Origin: Candidatus Melainabacteria bacterium
Lineage (GTDB): Bacteria > Cyanobacteriota > Vampirovibrionia > Obscuribacterales > Obscuribacteraceae
Reading direction: 5' to 3'
Length of the DNA: 64,000 bases
Assembly: GCA_003963305.1 (NCBI GenBank)
Contig: RXJR01000036.1
Location: forward strand, 62,001 to 126,000
Shown here in pieces: positions 44,905 to 54,096 of this stretch. The notes beneath the pieces were generated by a model, which saw only the letters and a list, made by a program, of their open reading frames with translations, was not told the origin of the DNA and searched no databases. The number at the start of each line of letters is the position of its first letter. The first letter of the stretch is position 1. Both the position numbers and the translations under genes were made by a program.

Positions 44905-47634
44905 ATGACGAAGCCGAATGACAATGACGTTCCACAAGCTGTAGACCGCGTGATGACGCAACTCAGTCAAGACAACACCCAGGGTGCCTTGAAACAGATT
45001 CACGACGAGATGAACAAGCCAGGCGGAGCAACAGAGTCAAACAAAGAATTTCTGACGGCTCTTACAAAACGCTGCCAGGAGCAGGGCTACCTTCCCAAAC
45101 TGGCTGTCGATTTTGGTCAAAAGAATTTCAAGGCACTCGACTTAAACGGCAGCGGAAGCATTTCCGCAGGCGAACTTCAACACGTACTGAACGACAAGAA
45201 AATGATGTCTTCACTCGATCCATTTCAACGCGAAATGGCCGCTTACCTTCTCGCCAACTCAAAAGAAATCGGTAACGTAGGACCTAGCTACAGAGGAAAG
45301 ACTGCGGATATTACCAGCACTAAGCTAAACACTTATGCCAAGGGAGCTGATACCAAATACGAAGCCTATCAAAGTGGACAAAAACTGCTCGGTCAATTGG
45401 GAAGCCAGGATAAATTCAACGCAATCGATACAGATAAGAACGGGTTTCTCTCTGAGGCAGAAATCGACAAAGGTATAAACTTTGCGGATCGAGCTCTGGC
45501 AATGCCCGGTCTAGTTACTCCAGAAGCAGCAAAGAACTTGAAAGATCAGAAAGAGTCCCTCGAGTACTTGAAGTCACATCGCGACCAGGTTGGTACGGCT
45601 GAAAACGACAGCTTTTGGAATGATGCCACACTCAAAGACATTCAGGCAAACGCCACAAAACATGCCAATCCACGAAACCTCGAGCATATCCCAACAATCG
45701 ACGATAAGATTGCTGATGCATCAGCCTCGCAAAAAGGAAAAATCGACATGTCTCGCGGCGAGCACACGTCGGAAGTGATGATCAAATACATGGTCGATCA
45801 TCAGCGCGAACTGGATCTCGATGGGAACGGAAAAGTATCAAGAAGCGAGCTCAATAAAATTCTCGACACACCAAAATGGAGAGACTCTTTCTCTGATGAT
45901 GAAAAACGACTACTTCAGGAAATGCGCTCTAGATTCAACGACCTATCCAGCGCGAGCGGACGAGGCTCCACCAGCGAAATTTCGCTAAGCAGCATGGCCG
46001 GCTATGTGCGAAAGGAAGAAGCAGCACGTGACGAAGAAACCAAATCTGCAGCTGCGGCAAAGTATGCTCGTGAAAATTTCGCCGCCGTCGACAGTGATCG
46101 TAACGGTTGGTTATCACAAGCAGAAATAACCGAAGCAAAAGACTTCTACGCAAAAGCCTCAGCTGCTGGTCTTCTTCGCGACGACGCGAAGCAGAAAGCC
46201 GACGAAAATTTGAAAGCGCTGCAATATTTGGAGGACAAAAAGAAAGAGATTTCTAGTGCCACCTTCAGCAGTGACATGACTCAGGCTGATATCGAAAAAT
46301 TTGCGAAAGGCAAAGCAGGACACGTCAACGATACCTTCAGACCTTCACAAGCAGAGGCAAACAAAGAACCTGAAAAAAAGCCCAATGAGGCGCTAGCCAA
46401 ATCAGCGGAAGCTGCCAAACCAGCAGAAGCGGCCAAACCGGAAGAAGCCGCCAAGCCGACGCAAACTGCAAAACCTGTAGAGACTGCAAAACCTGCAGAA
46501 GCTACAAAACCAGCCGAAACTGCAAAGCCAGCTGAAACTGCAAAACCCGCAGAAGCTGCAAAACCAGCCGAGACTGCAAAACCTGCAGAAACTGCAAAAC
46601 CTGCAGAAACTGCAAAACCTGCAGAAACGCAAGAAGACCCTGAATGCAAAGATGGAGTCTGTCCGGTAACTCCCAAGTTTCCACACCTTGAAGCTGGAAA
46701 ACCAAATGCAGACGCACCAAATAAATTGGCACCCTGGTTGCAGCCAATTGAACTGGAAGGACTGAACTTAAACAAACCAGCTGGACCAAAAACCGAAGGA
46801 CCCGACTCCGATGCGCCGAAGTTAGAAGGTCCGAAGTTGGAAGGTCCCCGGGTAGACGATCCAAAACCGGAAGAACAGAAACCAGAGGCAGGAAAGCCAA
46901 AACCGCTCATCGATCCATCCGAACTGACGGAAGAGACTGAACAAGAGGAGAGAGTACGTACCGAAACCGACTTACCGGCTGAGCCGAAAGAATCAAAAGT
47001 GGAGGAAAGCGAAAAGGAAAAACCAGCTGACACACGCTTCAAGTACACTCAAGAGAATTATGCAGATGCGCTGAAAACAGCAGCGGAGCAAAACAAACCA
47101 GTAGTCCTGATTATGGCAACAGGCAAAGACAAAGAAGCAATCCAGGCCGCTGCAGATGCCAGCAAAGATGGAAAAGCGGTCGTAGTCTATGTGGACAGAG
47201 ACACAACCGACGCGAAATCTCCACTCGGCGCCTACGCAGCCTCGGTGTTGGAAAACCATAACAAACGCAACGGCACCAATGACGAGAGCCTGATGACTGT
47301 GTTTCATGTAAACAAAGATGCGAACGGTAAGCTGCAACCAGAGTCAGCCAAATTCGCTAATTACGGAAACCCTGGCGATATTGCGCCTCTGCTCGGCAAG
47401 CAAATCGATGAAACCATCGCGCAAAGAGCCGCAGCTCAAGTCAAGCCTGTCGAATCGAGTCCCGTCCAATCGAGACCCGTTGAACAAAGACCGGTAACGG
47501 AAGTTTACCGACCCGCTCAGCCAGCGCAACCGATCCAGCAGACATGTTCGCCATACAATGCGTGCAACAACAGCGTACAAACCTACCAGACGTACTATAG
47601 CCAAGGCAGACGGGGACTGTTCCGCCGCCGCTAA
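44905..47634 (+). CDS. Four-EF-hand calcium-binding protein with repeat linker
   Basis: 909 residues. Four canonical EF-hand loops: 79-90 (DLNGSGSISAGE), 175-186 (DTDKNGFLSEAE), 304-315 (DLDGNGKVSRSE) and 396-407 (DSDRNGWLSQAE), all with Asp at 1, Gly at 6 and Glu at 12, so calcium binding is likely. A long Ala/Lys/Pro/Glu linker follows (about 490-580, hexapeptide AKPAET repeats), then an acidic Pro-rich stretch. Residues about 710-835 look like a thioredoxin-like fold without CxxC (YADALKTAAEQNKPVVLIMA). The end is basic (GRRGLFRRR). No signal peptide. ATG start with GGAGG 8 bases upstream. Function unknown. Confidence 0.9.
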   Translation: MTKPNDNDVPQAVDRVMTQLSQDNTQGALKQIHDEMNKPGGATESNKEFLTALTKRCQEQGYLPKLAVDFGQKNFKALDLNGSGSISAGELQHVLNDKKMMSSLDPFQREMAAYLLANSKEIGNVGPSYRGKTADITSTKLNTYAKGADTKYEAYQSGQKLLGQLGSQDKFNAIDTDKNGFLSEAEIDKGINFADRALAMPGLVTPEAAKNLKDQKESLEYLKSHRDQVGTAENDSFWNDATLKDIQANATKHANPRNLEHIPTIDDKIADASASQKGKIDMSRGEHTSEVMIKYMVDHQRELDLDGNGKVSRSELNKILDTPKWRDSFSDDEKRLLQEMRSRFNDLSSASGRGSTSEISLSSMAGYVRKEEAARDEETKSAAAAKYARENFAAVDSDRNGWLSQAEITEAKDFYAKASAAGLLRDDAKQKADENLKALQYLEDKKKEISSATFSSDMTQADIEKFAKGKAGHVNDTFRPSQAEANKEPEKKPNEALAKSAEAAKPAEAAKPEEAAKPTQTAKPVETAKPAEATKPAETAKPAETAKPAEAAKPAETAKPAETAKPAETAKPAETQEDPECKDGVCPVTPKFPHLEAGKPNADAPNKLAPWLQPIELEGLNLNKPAGPKTEGPDSDAPKLEGPKLEGPRVDDPKPEEQKPEAGKPKPLIDPSELTEETEQEERVRTETDLPAEPKESKVEESEKEKPADTRFKYTQENYADALKTAAEQNKPVVLIMATGKDKEAIQAAADASKDGKAVVVYVDRDTTDAKSPLGAYAASVLENHNKRNGTNDESLMTVFHVNKDANGKLQPESAKFANYGNPGDIAPLLGKQIDETIAQRAAAQVKPVESSPVQSRPVEQRPVTEVYRPAQPAQPIQQTCSPYNACNNSVQTYQTYYSQGRRGLFRRR
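46400..46630 (+). repeat. 18-bp coding repeat (AKPAET hexapeptides)
   Basis: About a dozen imperfect 18-base units inside the EF-hand gene encode Ala-Lys-Pro-Ala/Val/Glu-Glu-Ala/Thr. The later units are nearly identical, suggesting recent expansion. The array makes a long spurious reading frame on the other strand. Confidence 0.8.
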
Positions 47635-47680
47635 CGTAAATAGTCAATAATCGACTGGTAGACCGATATCCGCGTCGAAA

Positions 47681-47709
47681 TAGGCTGATAGTGCTAAACT
47701 ATCAGCCTA
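47681..47709 (+). promoter_or_regulatory. Perfect 12-base inverted repeat at the Lrp-regulator start
   Basis: Arms TAGGCTGATAGT and ACTATCAGCCTA around a 5-base loop. The right arm ends on the A of the ATG at 47709, so in mRNA it would hide the ribosome binding site; as DNA it is a good operator. No T-run follows, so it is not a terminator. Autoregulation of the Lrp-type gene is the simplest reading. Confidence 0.65.
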
Positions 47710-48203
47710 TGCCGCCAGAAGAACCCGACGAAATTTTGACAATTCTTGCCCGCGACGCGCGAACTTCTCCAGAGAAGATCGCTAAGATGCTTGGCCGTTC
47801 TATCGAAGAAGTCAAAGAAGCAATAGCCCGGTACGAACGTTCCGGAGTGATCAAGAACTACAAAACCATCATCGATTGGGAAAAAGCAGGTGTTGAAAAG
47901 GTAATTGCTTTTATCGACGTGAAAGTGCATCCCGCCAGAGAAGTCGGCTTTGATAAAGTAGCGGAGCGCATATATCGATTCCCAGAAGTTCAGAGCCTCT
48001 GGCTGGTCTCGGGTGGTTACGATTTGCGCGTAGCTGTCGAAGGAGCCCACATCCGCGAAGTTGGTCGATTTGTCGCGGAAAAACTTGCTCCCATTGAAGG
48101 CGTCATGGCAACCGAGACACATTTCCTACTGCGCAGATATAAAGAAGACCAGGTCGTTTTCGTTGATAACGAAGAAGACACGCGACTTGTAGTCACGCCT
48201 TGA
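47709..48203 (+). CDS. Lrp/AsnC-family transcriptional regulator
   Basis: 164 residues from the ATG at 47709; a GTG at 47691 lies inside the hairpin and is less likely. N-terminal winged HTH (ILTILARDARTSPEKIAKML then IEEVKEAIARYERSGVIKNY) and C-terminal ligand-binding RAM/AsnC domain (VIAFIDVKVHP, VQSLWLVSGGYDLRVAVEG). Lrp proteins form octamers that sense amino acids. It lies 61 bp upstream of an aminotransferase on the same strand. B. subtilis has a comparable pair, AlaR and AlaT, so alanine or a related amino acid is a fair guess for the ligand. Confidence 0.92.
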   Translation: MPPEEPDEILTILARDARTSPEKIAKMLGRSIEEVKEAIARYERSGVIKNYKTIIDWEKAGVEKVIAFIDVKVHPAREVGFDKVAERIYRFPEVQSLWLVSGGYDLRVAVEGAHIREVGRFVAEKLAPIEGVMATETHFLLRRYKEDQVVFVDNEEDTRLVVTP

Positions 48204-48264
48204 GTGTGAGGACTGTCAATCCACTGCCTCTGTGCCATTAACAGAAGCCGCCTGGGGAGAACCA

Positions 48265-49512
48265 ATGAGCAGCGACAACTCAAAACAAGCTCCAGCACTC
48301 TCCAAAATTGCTCGGGAACTAGCTCCAAGCGGCATTCGAAAATTTTTCGACATTGCCGCAAAAATGCATGACGTAATCTCGCTGGGAGTAGGCGAGCCGG
48401 ATTTCGTGACGCCGTGGGGCATTCGCGAGGCGGGCATCTACTCCATAGAAAAAGGTCAGACGACATACACTTCCAACTATGGCTTGCTGGAGTTGCGCCA
48501 GGAGATCAGCAGACATCTTGAAGAAAAGTATGGTGCCAGATACTCCCCGGAAAACGAAATCCTTGTCACCGTAGGTGTCTCCGAGGGGATGGATCTGGTC
48601 ATGAGAGCCATACTGGATCCAGGCGATCAGGTACTGGTGCCGGAACCTTGTTACGTCTCCTATCGCCCTTGCGTTGCGCTGGCAGGAGGAGAACCAATCG
48701 GCGTAGCAACCAGAAGCGAAGATAATTTCCGCGTTTCGGCGGCTCAACTTGAGCAGAAATTGACACCGAAAACCAAGGCTATCATCCTCGGATTCCCATC
48801 CAATCCTACGGGCGCAACAATGCCTCGCCAGGCGTTGCAGGAGATTGTCGATTTCGCGACGAAACACAATCTTTTTATCGTCAGCGATGAAATTTACGAT
48901 CGTCTCACATACGAAGGCGAACACACTTGCGTTGCATCATTGAAAAATGCCATGTCGCGAACCATCACTTTGAACGGATTCTCAAAATCTTACGCCATGA
49001 CCGGATGGCGCATCGGCTACGCCTGCGCACCACCGGAAGTGCTGACGGCAATGATGAAAATTCATTCTTACACTGCGTTATGTGCACCAATAAACGCTCA
49101 AAAAGCGGCCCTAGAAGCTCTTAAAAATGCAGAAAGCGCAGTCGAAGATATGATTGCACAGTACAATCAACGACGACGCTTGATCGTGGATGGATTGAAC
49201 TCAATAGGGCTTAAGTGCCATTTGCCGGCAGGAGCATTTTATGCATTCCCAAGCATCAGAGCCACAGGACTATCGAGCGAAGAGTTTGCCGAAAGACTGC
49301 TTTACGAAGAAAGAGTAGCAGTTGTTCCAGGCACCGCATTTGGTGAAGGCGGAGAAGGTCACATTCGCTGTTCTTATGCCACCAGTATCGAGAAAATCGA
49401 AATCGCTCTAAGCCGTATAGCCCAATTCGTAGAAAAGATTTCTCCCGATGTGATAAAAGCAGCACAACTGAACAACAAAGACTACAGCGAGTCAAAGAGC
49501 ATCGCGCGCTGA
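48265..49512 (+). CDS. PLP aminotransferase, class I/II (alanine/aspartate type)
   Basis: 415 residues from the ATG at 48265, which has GGGGAG 5 bases upstream; a GTG at 48232 is a weaker choice. Fold type I PLP enzyme: SLGVGEPDFVTPWGIREAG, YTSNYGLLELRQEIS, FPSNPTGATM, VSDEIYDRLTYEG, and the PLP-lysine in NGFSKSYAMTGWRIGYA. This subgroup includes AlaT-like and MalY-like enzymes; the neighbouring Lrp regulator argues for an amino-acid transaminase. The exact substrate is not readable. Confidence 0.94.
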   Translation: MSSDNSKQAPALSKIARELAPSGIRKFFDIAAKMHDVISLGVGEPDFVTPWGIREAGIYSIEKGQTTYTSNYGLLELRQEISRHLEEKYGARYSPENEILVTVGVSEGMDLVMRAILDPGDQVLVPEPCYVSYRPCVALAGGEPIGVATRSEDNFRVSAAQLEQKLTPKTKAIILGFPSNPTGATMPRQALQEIVDFATKHNLFIVSDEIYDRLTYEGEHTCVASLKNAMSRTITLNGFSKSYAMTGWRIGYACAPPEVLTAMMKIHSYTALCAPINAQKAALEALKNAESAVEDMIAQYNQRRRLIVDGLNSIGLKCHLPAGAFYAFPSIRATGLSSEEFAERLLYEERVAVVPGTAFGEGGEGHIRCSYATSIEKIEIALSRIAQFVEKISPDVIKAAQLNNKDYSESKSIAR

Positions 49513-49528
49513 CAAAGGTTCAATCCAT

Positions 49529-50488
49529 ATGCATTCCAAGACAAAAAGTTTTGCCCTGTCGGCTATCATGCTGTGTCTCAGTGGTGGCTGCTCGGTTCAT
49601 GAAAACAAGTCGACTTCAGCAGATGTGCCAACATCTCATCAAGACGACTCCAACCACTCCAGCCAACAGACTACAGCTGGTGCTCCGGTCAAGGGAGATT
49701 TAGCCAGCGATTTGAAGATGTACTCGGACAACATCAAGAAAAATCCCAAAGACGCAAGGTCTCTCGTCGGTCGCGGACTGAGCTACGAAAAACTCGGGCG
49801 CTTCGACGAATCACTTGCAGATTTCAATAAGGCTCTCGCGATCGCTCCCGAAACACCAGGCGCTCATTCAGGCAAAGCGCAGACGCTCCTCTGGCAGGGC
49901 AAATTGGACGAAGCCATCTCAGAAGCAGATAAAGCCCTGAAACAAGACAGTAAAGATTTAAGTGCCTGGGAAGTGCGCGCCAACGCCTACATCATATCCA
50001 ATAAGCCAGATAAAGCTCTTAGCGACATCGAACACGCCATTCAAATAAACAGCACACAAGCGTCTGTCTACGAATTACAAAGCCAGGCGCTGCGAAAACT
50101 GAAGCGCGACAAGGAGGCTTTAGCCGCTGTAAATAAGGCTATTGAAGTGGATCCCAGTTTCGCTCAATCGTATAACAGTCGTGCCATCATATACAGTGGC
50201 ATGGGTCGAAATCGGGAAGCGATTGCCGATTTCAACAAGGCAGCACAGCTCCGCCCCGAAATTCCAGATATTTACCTGAACCGAGCCCTCTCCGAAATCG
50301 CACTGCAGCAATATCGGGAAGCACTGGCAGATTGCAATAAAGCAGTGGAGATGTCACCCCGCGCAGGAGATGCCTACTTTTTGCGCGCTAAAGTCTATCG
50401 ACAACTGAAAGACCCGCAATCTGCGGAGAAAGACGAAAAGATGGTGGCTGACCTGGGCTATAAGCCCCCTAAGACGCTGAAACTATAA
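49529..50488 (+). CDS. TPR lipoprotein
   Basis: 319 residues. Lipobox LSGGC (Cys21), a polar Ser/Thr/Gln tether to about 65, then seven TPR repeats to the end (ARSLVGRGLSYEKLGRFDES, AGDAYFLRAKVYRQLKDPQS). Anchored in a membrane and likely a scaffold. ATG start with AAAGG nearby; 16 bp after the aminotransferase, so possibly in the same transcript, though no functional tie is evident. Confidence 0.9.
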   Translation: MHSKTKSFALSAIMLCLSGGCSVHENKSTSADVPTSHQDDSNHSSQQTTAGAPVKGDLASDLKMYSDNIKKNPKDARSLVGRGLSYEKLGRFDESLADFNKALAIAPETPGAHSGKAQTLLWQGKLDEAISEADKALKQDSKDLSAWEVRANAYIISNKPDKALSDIEHAIQINSTQASVYELQSQALRKLKRDKEALAAVNKAIEVDPSFAQSYNSRAIIYSGMGRNREAIADFNKAAQLRPEIPDIYLNRALSEIALQQYREALADCNKAVEMSPRAGDAYFLRAKVYRQLKDPQSAEKDEKMVADLGYKPPKTLKL

Positions 50489-50568
50489 TTCTTTAGGCTC
50501 CAGGCATCTAAGCTGAAACTGTAAACCTTCATCGAGACTCAAACTTAAACTTGGTCCGGGCAGCCAAC

Positions 50569-52026
50569 TCATTTTTGCCGGGGTGGTAAAGACGGCGTAG
50601 CGAACAGATTAGCTGGCGACTCCAGTCTATTCACAGTCTTGTTTGCCTTCGGAACGGACCTGTTCTGCTTGCCTCCGATCGAGCTTTTCGGCGGTGGCAA
50701 GCTCGGCTGAGCAAAGAGTACGGACGGTAATCTGGTGGTACCGGACGTTTTTGGTGCGGTCGGTTGAGCGAACAAGCTGGCATTGGATGAGTGCGACGAA
50801 CTGGTCGACACATCCGAAGCAGAATCTGAACTGTCCTTCTTAGGCGGCAGGGGTGGCTGCGCGAAGAATGACGGGGGTATGGGAGGATATCGCAGAGCCC
50901 CCGGCGGCAGCGTCGGCTGGGCGAAACACTCAGGCGGCAGGCTTGACGTGCCGGTCACGAGAGTGACAACTGGATAGTCTTGATACAGCCGAGCAGCGGT
51001 TGCTCGGTCGCGCGGAGAAAGAGAAAACAGCTGACGCGGCGTCAGTTTGAAGTACATGATGTCTTTGACGTATGGGGAATGCCCAACGCCTATCGCATGT
51101 CCAATTTCATGCAAACATGCGCTTTTAATCTTACTGTCGGCAGCCTGTGCGCTGTGGTCAAAATCGTAAGTTTCAATTTGAATCAGGGCATGCGAAATCA
51201 TCTGCTTATCATCGGTGTCGCACGTCGTCAAACCGGCAGCGTCACGTTTACGGTCTTTCTGGACTGTACTGATCGCCTGTCCGACCCACTCGACCACGAC
51301 ATCAGCTTGTGCTTTATCGTTCACAAGCTTGTAAGACAGCTTATTGCCCGAAGCGCTGCACCACGCATCGAGAGCTTCCAGAATCAAACGACGATAACTG
51401 GGACGATAATTTTTCACACCCTTTCCAGAATCGATATAAAGTTTCAGCGGAAGAAGACCTTGCTTCCACTTTTGCGCCTCTTTGTTCTCGACTATGTCAT
51501 CGAAGTAATCCCGCTTCTTCGACTGTCCAGCCTTGACTTTGTGACTGTCATCCTGAAGGTCACGGATAATATCGGCAGCCTGCTGCCTGAATTGCTGATC
51601 CGGGCTTTCGATTATGAAGCGTTGGAAGGCGTCCTCCGCCTTCTTAAATTCCCCCATGTCCGAGTAGCACAGACCCATCGTGTAAAAGGTGCCGGGTGAC
51701 CCACCGTAACTTTGAGCTATCTTAGCGTGCAAAATTCCCTTCTCAGGGTAACCCAGCTCTCGATATATCATGGCCAGATTTTCGTGCAGAGTCCCCGAGT
51801 AGCGACTCGGGTCATGCCTGGCAGCCGACTCAAGCAGTGGTTTGGCCTCGTTGTATCGGTCCGCCGAGATCAAGCCGTGCGCCTTTTCCAGGGCATCGAA
51901 AATGTGGGACTCAGTTTGATAATCGAGCGGCGTCAATGCCAGAGCCGCTCCAGCGAAGGCTGAAGCAGTAACTATAGGGAGAAGCGAATTTAGAAGAGTC
52001 TGAATGTATCGAGCCAAGGCAGTCAA
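50569..52026 (-). CDS. Secreted matrixin-type metalloprotease with TPR and FAQPxLPP repeats
   Basis: 485 residues. Signal peptide (about 5-30). Residues about 40-160 hold TPR-like repeats. Residues about 190-345 are a metzincin catalytic domain with the zinc site HEIGHAIGVGH (306-316) and Met-turn at Met324 (DIMYF). After about 355 the tail contains five repeats of the type FAQPxLPP (FAQPTLPP, FAQPPLPP, FAQPTAPK, FAQPSLPP, FATPSLPP) joined by Ser/Pro linkers. TTG start; a second TTG three codons in, at 52017, has AGAGG 10 bases upstream and may be the real one. Acts outside the cytoplasm; substrate unknown. Convergent with the TPR lipoprotein gene. Confidence 0.92.
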   Translation of the reverse strand: MTALARYIQTLLNSLLPIVTASAFAGAALALTPLDYQTESHIFDALEKAHGLISADRYNEAKPLLESAARHDPSRYSGTLHENLAMIYRELGYPEKGILHAKIAQSYGGSPGTFYTMGLCYSDMGEFKKAEDAFQRFIIESPDQQFRQQAADIIRDLQDDSHKVKAGQSKKRDYFDDIVENKEAQKWKQGLLPLKLYIDSGKGVKNYRPSYRRLILEALDAWCSASGNKLSYKLVNDKAQADVVVEWVGQAISTVQKDRKRDAAGLTTCDTDDKQMISHALIQIETYDFDHSAQAADSKIKSACLHEIGHAIGVGHSPYVKDIMYFKLTPRQLFSLSPRDRATAARLYQDYPVVTLVTGTSSLPPECFAQPTLPPGALRYPPIPPSFFAQPPLPPKKDSSDSASDVSTSSSHSSNASLFAQPTAPKTSGTTRLPSVLFAQPSLPPPKSSIGGKQNRSVPKANKTVNRLESPANLFATPSLPPRQK

Positions 52027-52275
52027 TCCTCTCTTCCAATTTTCCCGCCAAACACTCAGTCTTAACAGAAATAAATTGTGATCACGAAAACAAGAAACAG
52101 ACGCCTGACGTCCGACTTGCCCCTTAGCTTACAGCGAAACCGCAGCTGCTTATACCGGGGAAATCCGGGGAATGATGCATTGGCTCAAGCGTTATCAACC
52201 TGCGTGCGTCTAGCTGCAATTGATTTCACTGTTCGCAAATGGCACTATATATGGTGCAAGAAAAAAAAATAGACA

Positions 52276-54096
52276 ATGAAGTTACGCATCTGGCATAAAA
52301 TTATCATACTGATCTTGATACCGCTCTCCTTCGAGATCGCAGCCACAGCCTATCTCGCACAAATACTAGTTACAACCGACAAAACATCAGAACGCTTTCA
52401 AAATTCGAGAAAGATCCTGTCTGAGTATCACACTATGCAAAACTACCTCACTGAGGCAGGTTTCGATGTGGCGAACATGTGTATTTATCAGCCGGACCCC
52501 AGTCCACCCGCTTTCGAAGAAGATAAGCGAAGAGTCGAGCAAGCCAAAGCCGTTCTGGAAAAAGCTGCTGACATTCATCCAACTGTTCGGGAAGCTCTTG
52601 ATACGGCACCAGCACTGTTCGAGCATGCAATCGAGCTGGTCGACAAAGCAAAGAAAAATTACGACGATCCGACTCTTACTCTTCGCAAAAAGGGATCTGC
52701 CCTTAAGAACGATGTATTCAATCTGCTCATGGAGAGCGAGCCGCTGTTCAAACGTGTAGCCGATGTGGAAACATCAATCGAGACTCTTGAATCATCAGAA
52801 TTACAGAAATCACGACAGTTAATCGTCAGTGCCGCCATAATAGCCTTTCTCTTCAGCCTCCTCATAACTTTTCTTGCTGCTCTAATTTTCTACAGGAGCT
52901 TTGGCAAACGGCTCCAACTTATTGAAGGGAATGCAGAGAAAATAGCGGTTGGAAAAGCTCTCCCACCGCCTCTATCGGGCGGTGATGAAATCGATGAACT
53001 GGACCGCACTCTGCACCGAGCTGCGCAGTTTGTGGAAAATGCCCACCAGAAAGAATTTGCTGTTCTAAATAAATCCGTCGACGTTCTGTGCAGTATAGAT
53101 ACCCGATTCAAAATTGTATCGATTGGCGAGTCTGTGGAGAGATCATGGTTCTACCGTGTTGATGACGTACTTGGACGCTCCATTCTGACTTTACTACCAG
53201 AGACAGATTCCGTACGCATACGCAAAATCTTGAGCGAATCGACAGAAACGGAGATAGAGCACGACTTCGAATCCGAGTTTAAGTGTGGAGATGGCGAATT
53301 GCGCGAGTTCGCATGGAAAGTCAGGTGGAACCCGACGAAGGGCAACTACTTTTGCGTTCTACGCGACATTAGCGCACGAAGGAAAATTGAACGTGCCAAG
53401 CAGCGCCTGCTGGCAATTGCCAGTCACGATTTACGCACTCCGCTCATGTCGGTATCAGCAAACCTGTCTTCGCTGGCAGCAGGAAGATTCGGCGAATTGC
53501 GAGAAGATCTGAAGATAGCTCTGACCAAATCGGAGCAAAGTCTGGATCAGCTCATGGACCTTATCCAGTCATTGCTGGACCTGGAGCGGATGGAGTCGAC
53601 CCAGGCACACCTCGAACTCAACTGCGTCAGTGCGATGGACGCTGCGTTGCAATCAATAAGCACAATTGAAACTCAAGCGCGGGATGCAAACGTGCACATC
53701 GTGCCCCCCGGAAGAGACGAGTCGATTCTGGCAGACGAGCGACGCATCGTGCAAGTTCTGACGAACCTGCTTCAAAACGCTCTCACCCGTTCTGCTCCCA
53801 GTCAGACCATAACAGTGACAGTCGGCTCATCCGGCGACATGGTGACTGTCTCCATCATCGACCAGGCTCCCAGCATTCCAGATGAAGAAAGGGAGCAAAT
53901 CTTCGACAAGTACTTTCAAGCGCACAAAAACAATCTCAACCGAGACAGACGCTCCAGTCTCAATCTCGCCTTAGCCAAGGTGTTGACTGAAGCTCAGAAG
54001 GGTGCAATTGGAGTATCGACCGACAACGGCAAGGGTAATCGTTTCTTTGTACAGTTTCCTAAATTTGTCCTCGACGAACCAGAGGACAAACAATGA
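52276..54096 (+). CDS. Sensor kinase with His but degenerate ATP-binding site
   Basis: 606 residues. TM helices at about 8-28 and 183-206 frame a sensor region; then HAMP, PAS (about 265-370), HisKA with intact SHDLRTPL (His384), and an HATPase_c in which the N-box is present (NLLQNAL) but G1 reads DQAPSIP (Asp529 kept, both Gly lost to Ala531 and Ser533) and G2 reads RSSLNL (559-564) in place of GSGLGL, losing all three Gly. Such a domain is unlikely to bind ATP normally. It overlaps the next kinase by 4 bases (ATGA), so the two are translationally coupled. The neighbour has the opposite defect. ATG start; paralog of the intact kinase at 135. Confidence 0.93.
   Translation: MKLRIWHKIIILILIPLSFEIAATAYLAQILVTTDKTSERFQNSRKILSEYHTMQNYLTEAGFDVANMCIYQPDPSPPAFEEDKRRVEQAKAVLEKAADIHPTVREALDTAPALFEHAIELVDKAKKNYDDPTLTLRKKGSALKNDVFNLLMESEPLFKRVADVETSIETLESSELQKSRQLIVSAAIIAFLFSLLITFLAALIFYRSFGKRLQLIEGNAEKIAVGKALPPPLSGGDEIDELDRTLHRAAQFVENAHQKEFAVLNKSVDVLCSIDTRFKIVSIGESVERSWFYRVDDVLGRSILTLLPETDSVRIRKILSESTETEIEHDFESEFKCGDGELREFAWKVRWNPTKGNYFCVLRDISARRKIERAKQRLLAIASHDLRTPLMSVSANLSSLAAGRFGELREDLKIALTKSEQSLDQLMDLIQSLLDLERMESTQAHLELNCVSAMDAALQSISTIETQARDANVHIVPPGRDESILADERRIVQVLTNLLQNALTRSAPSQTITVTVGSSGDMVTVSIIDQAPSIPDEEREQIFDKYFQAHKNNLNRDRRSSLNLALAKVLTEAQKGAIGVSTDNGKGNRFFVQFPKFVLDEPEDKQ

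Noticed and set aside
46281-47048. 255-codon minus-strand frame rich in Ser-Ala-Gly-Phe
   Set aside because: Shadow of the AKPAET repeats of the EF-hand gene; no ribosome binding site.
47681-47709. Terminator for the EF-hand gene
   Set aside because: No T-run follows either arm, and it overlaps the next gene's start codon.
52155-52174. Direct repeat CCGGGGAAA(T)
   Set aside because: Only two copies of about 9 bases; could be chance.
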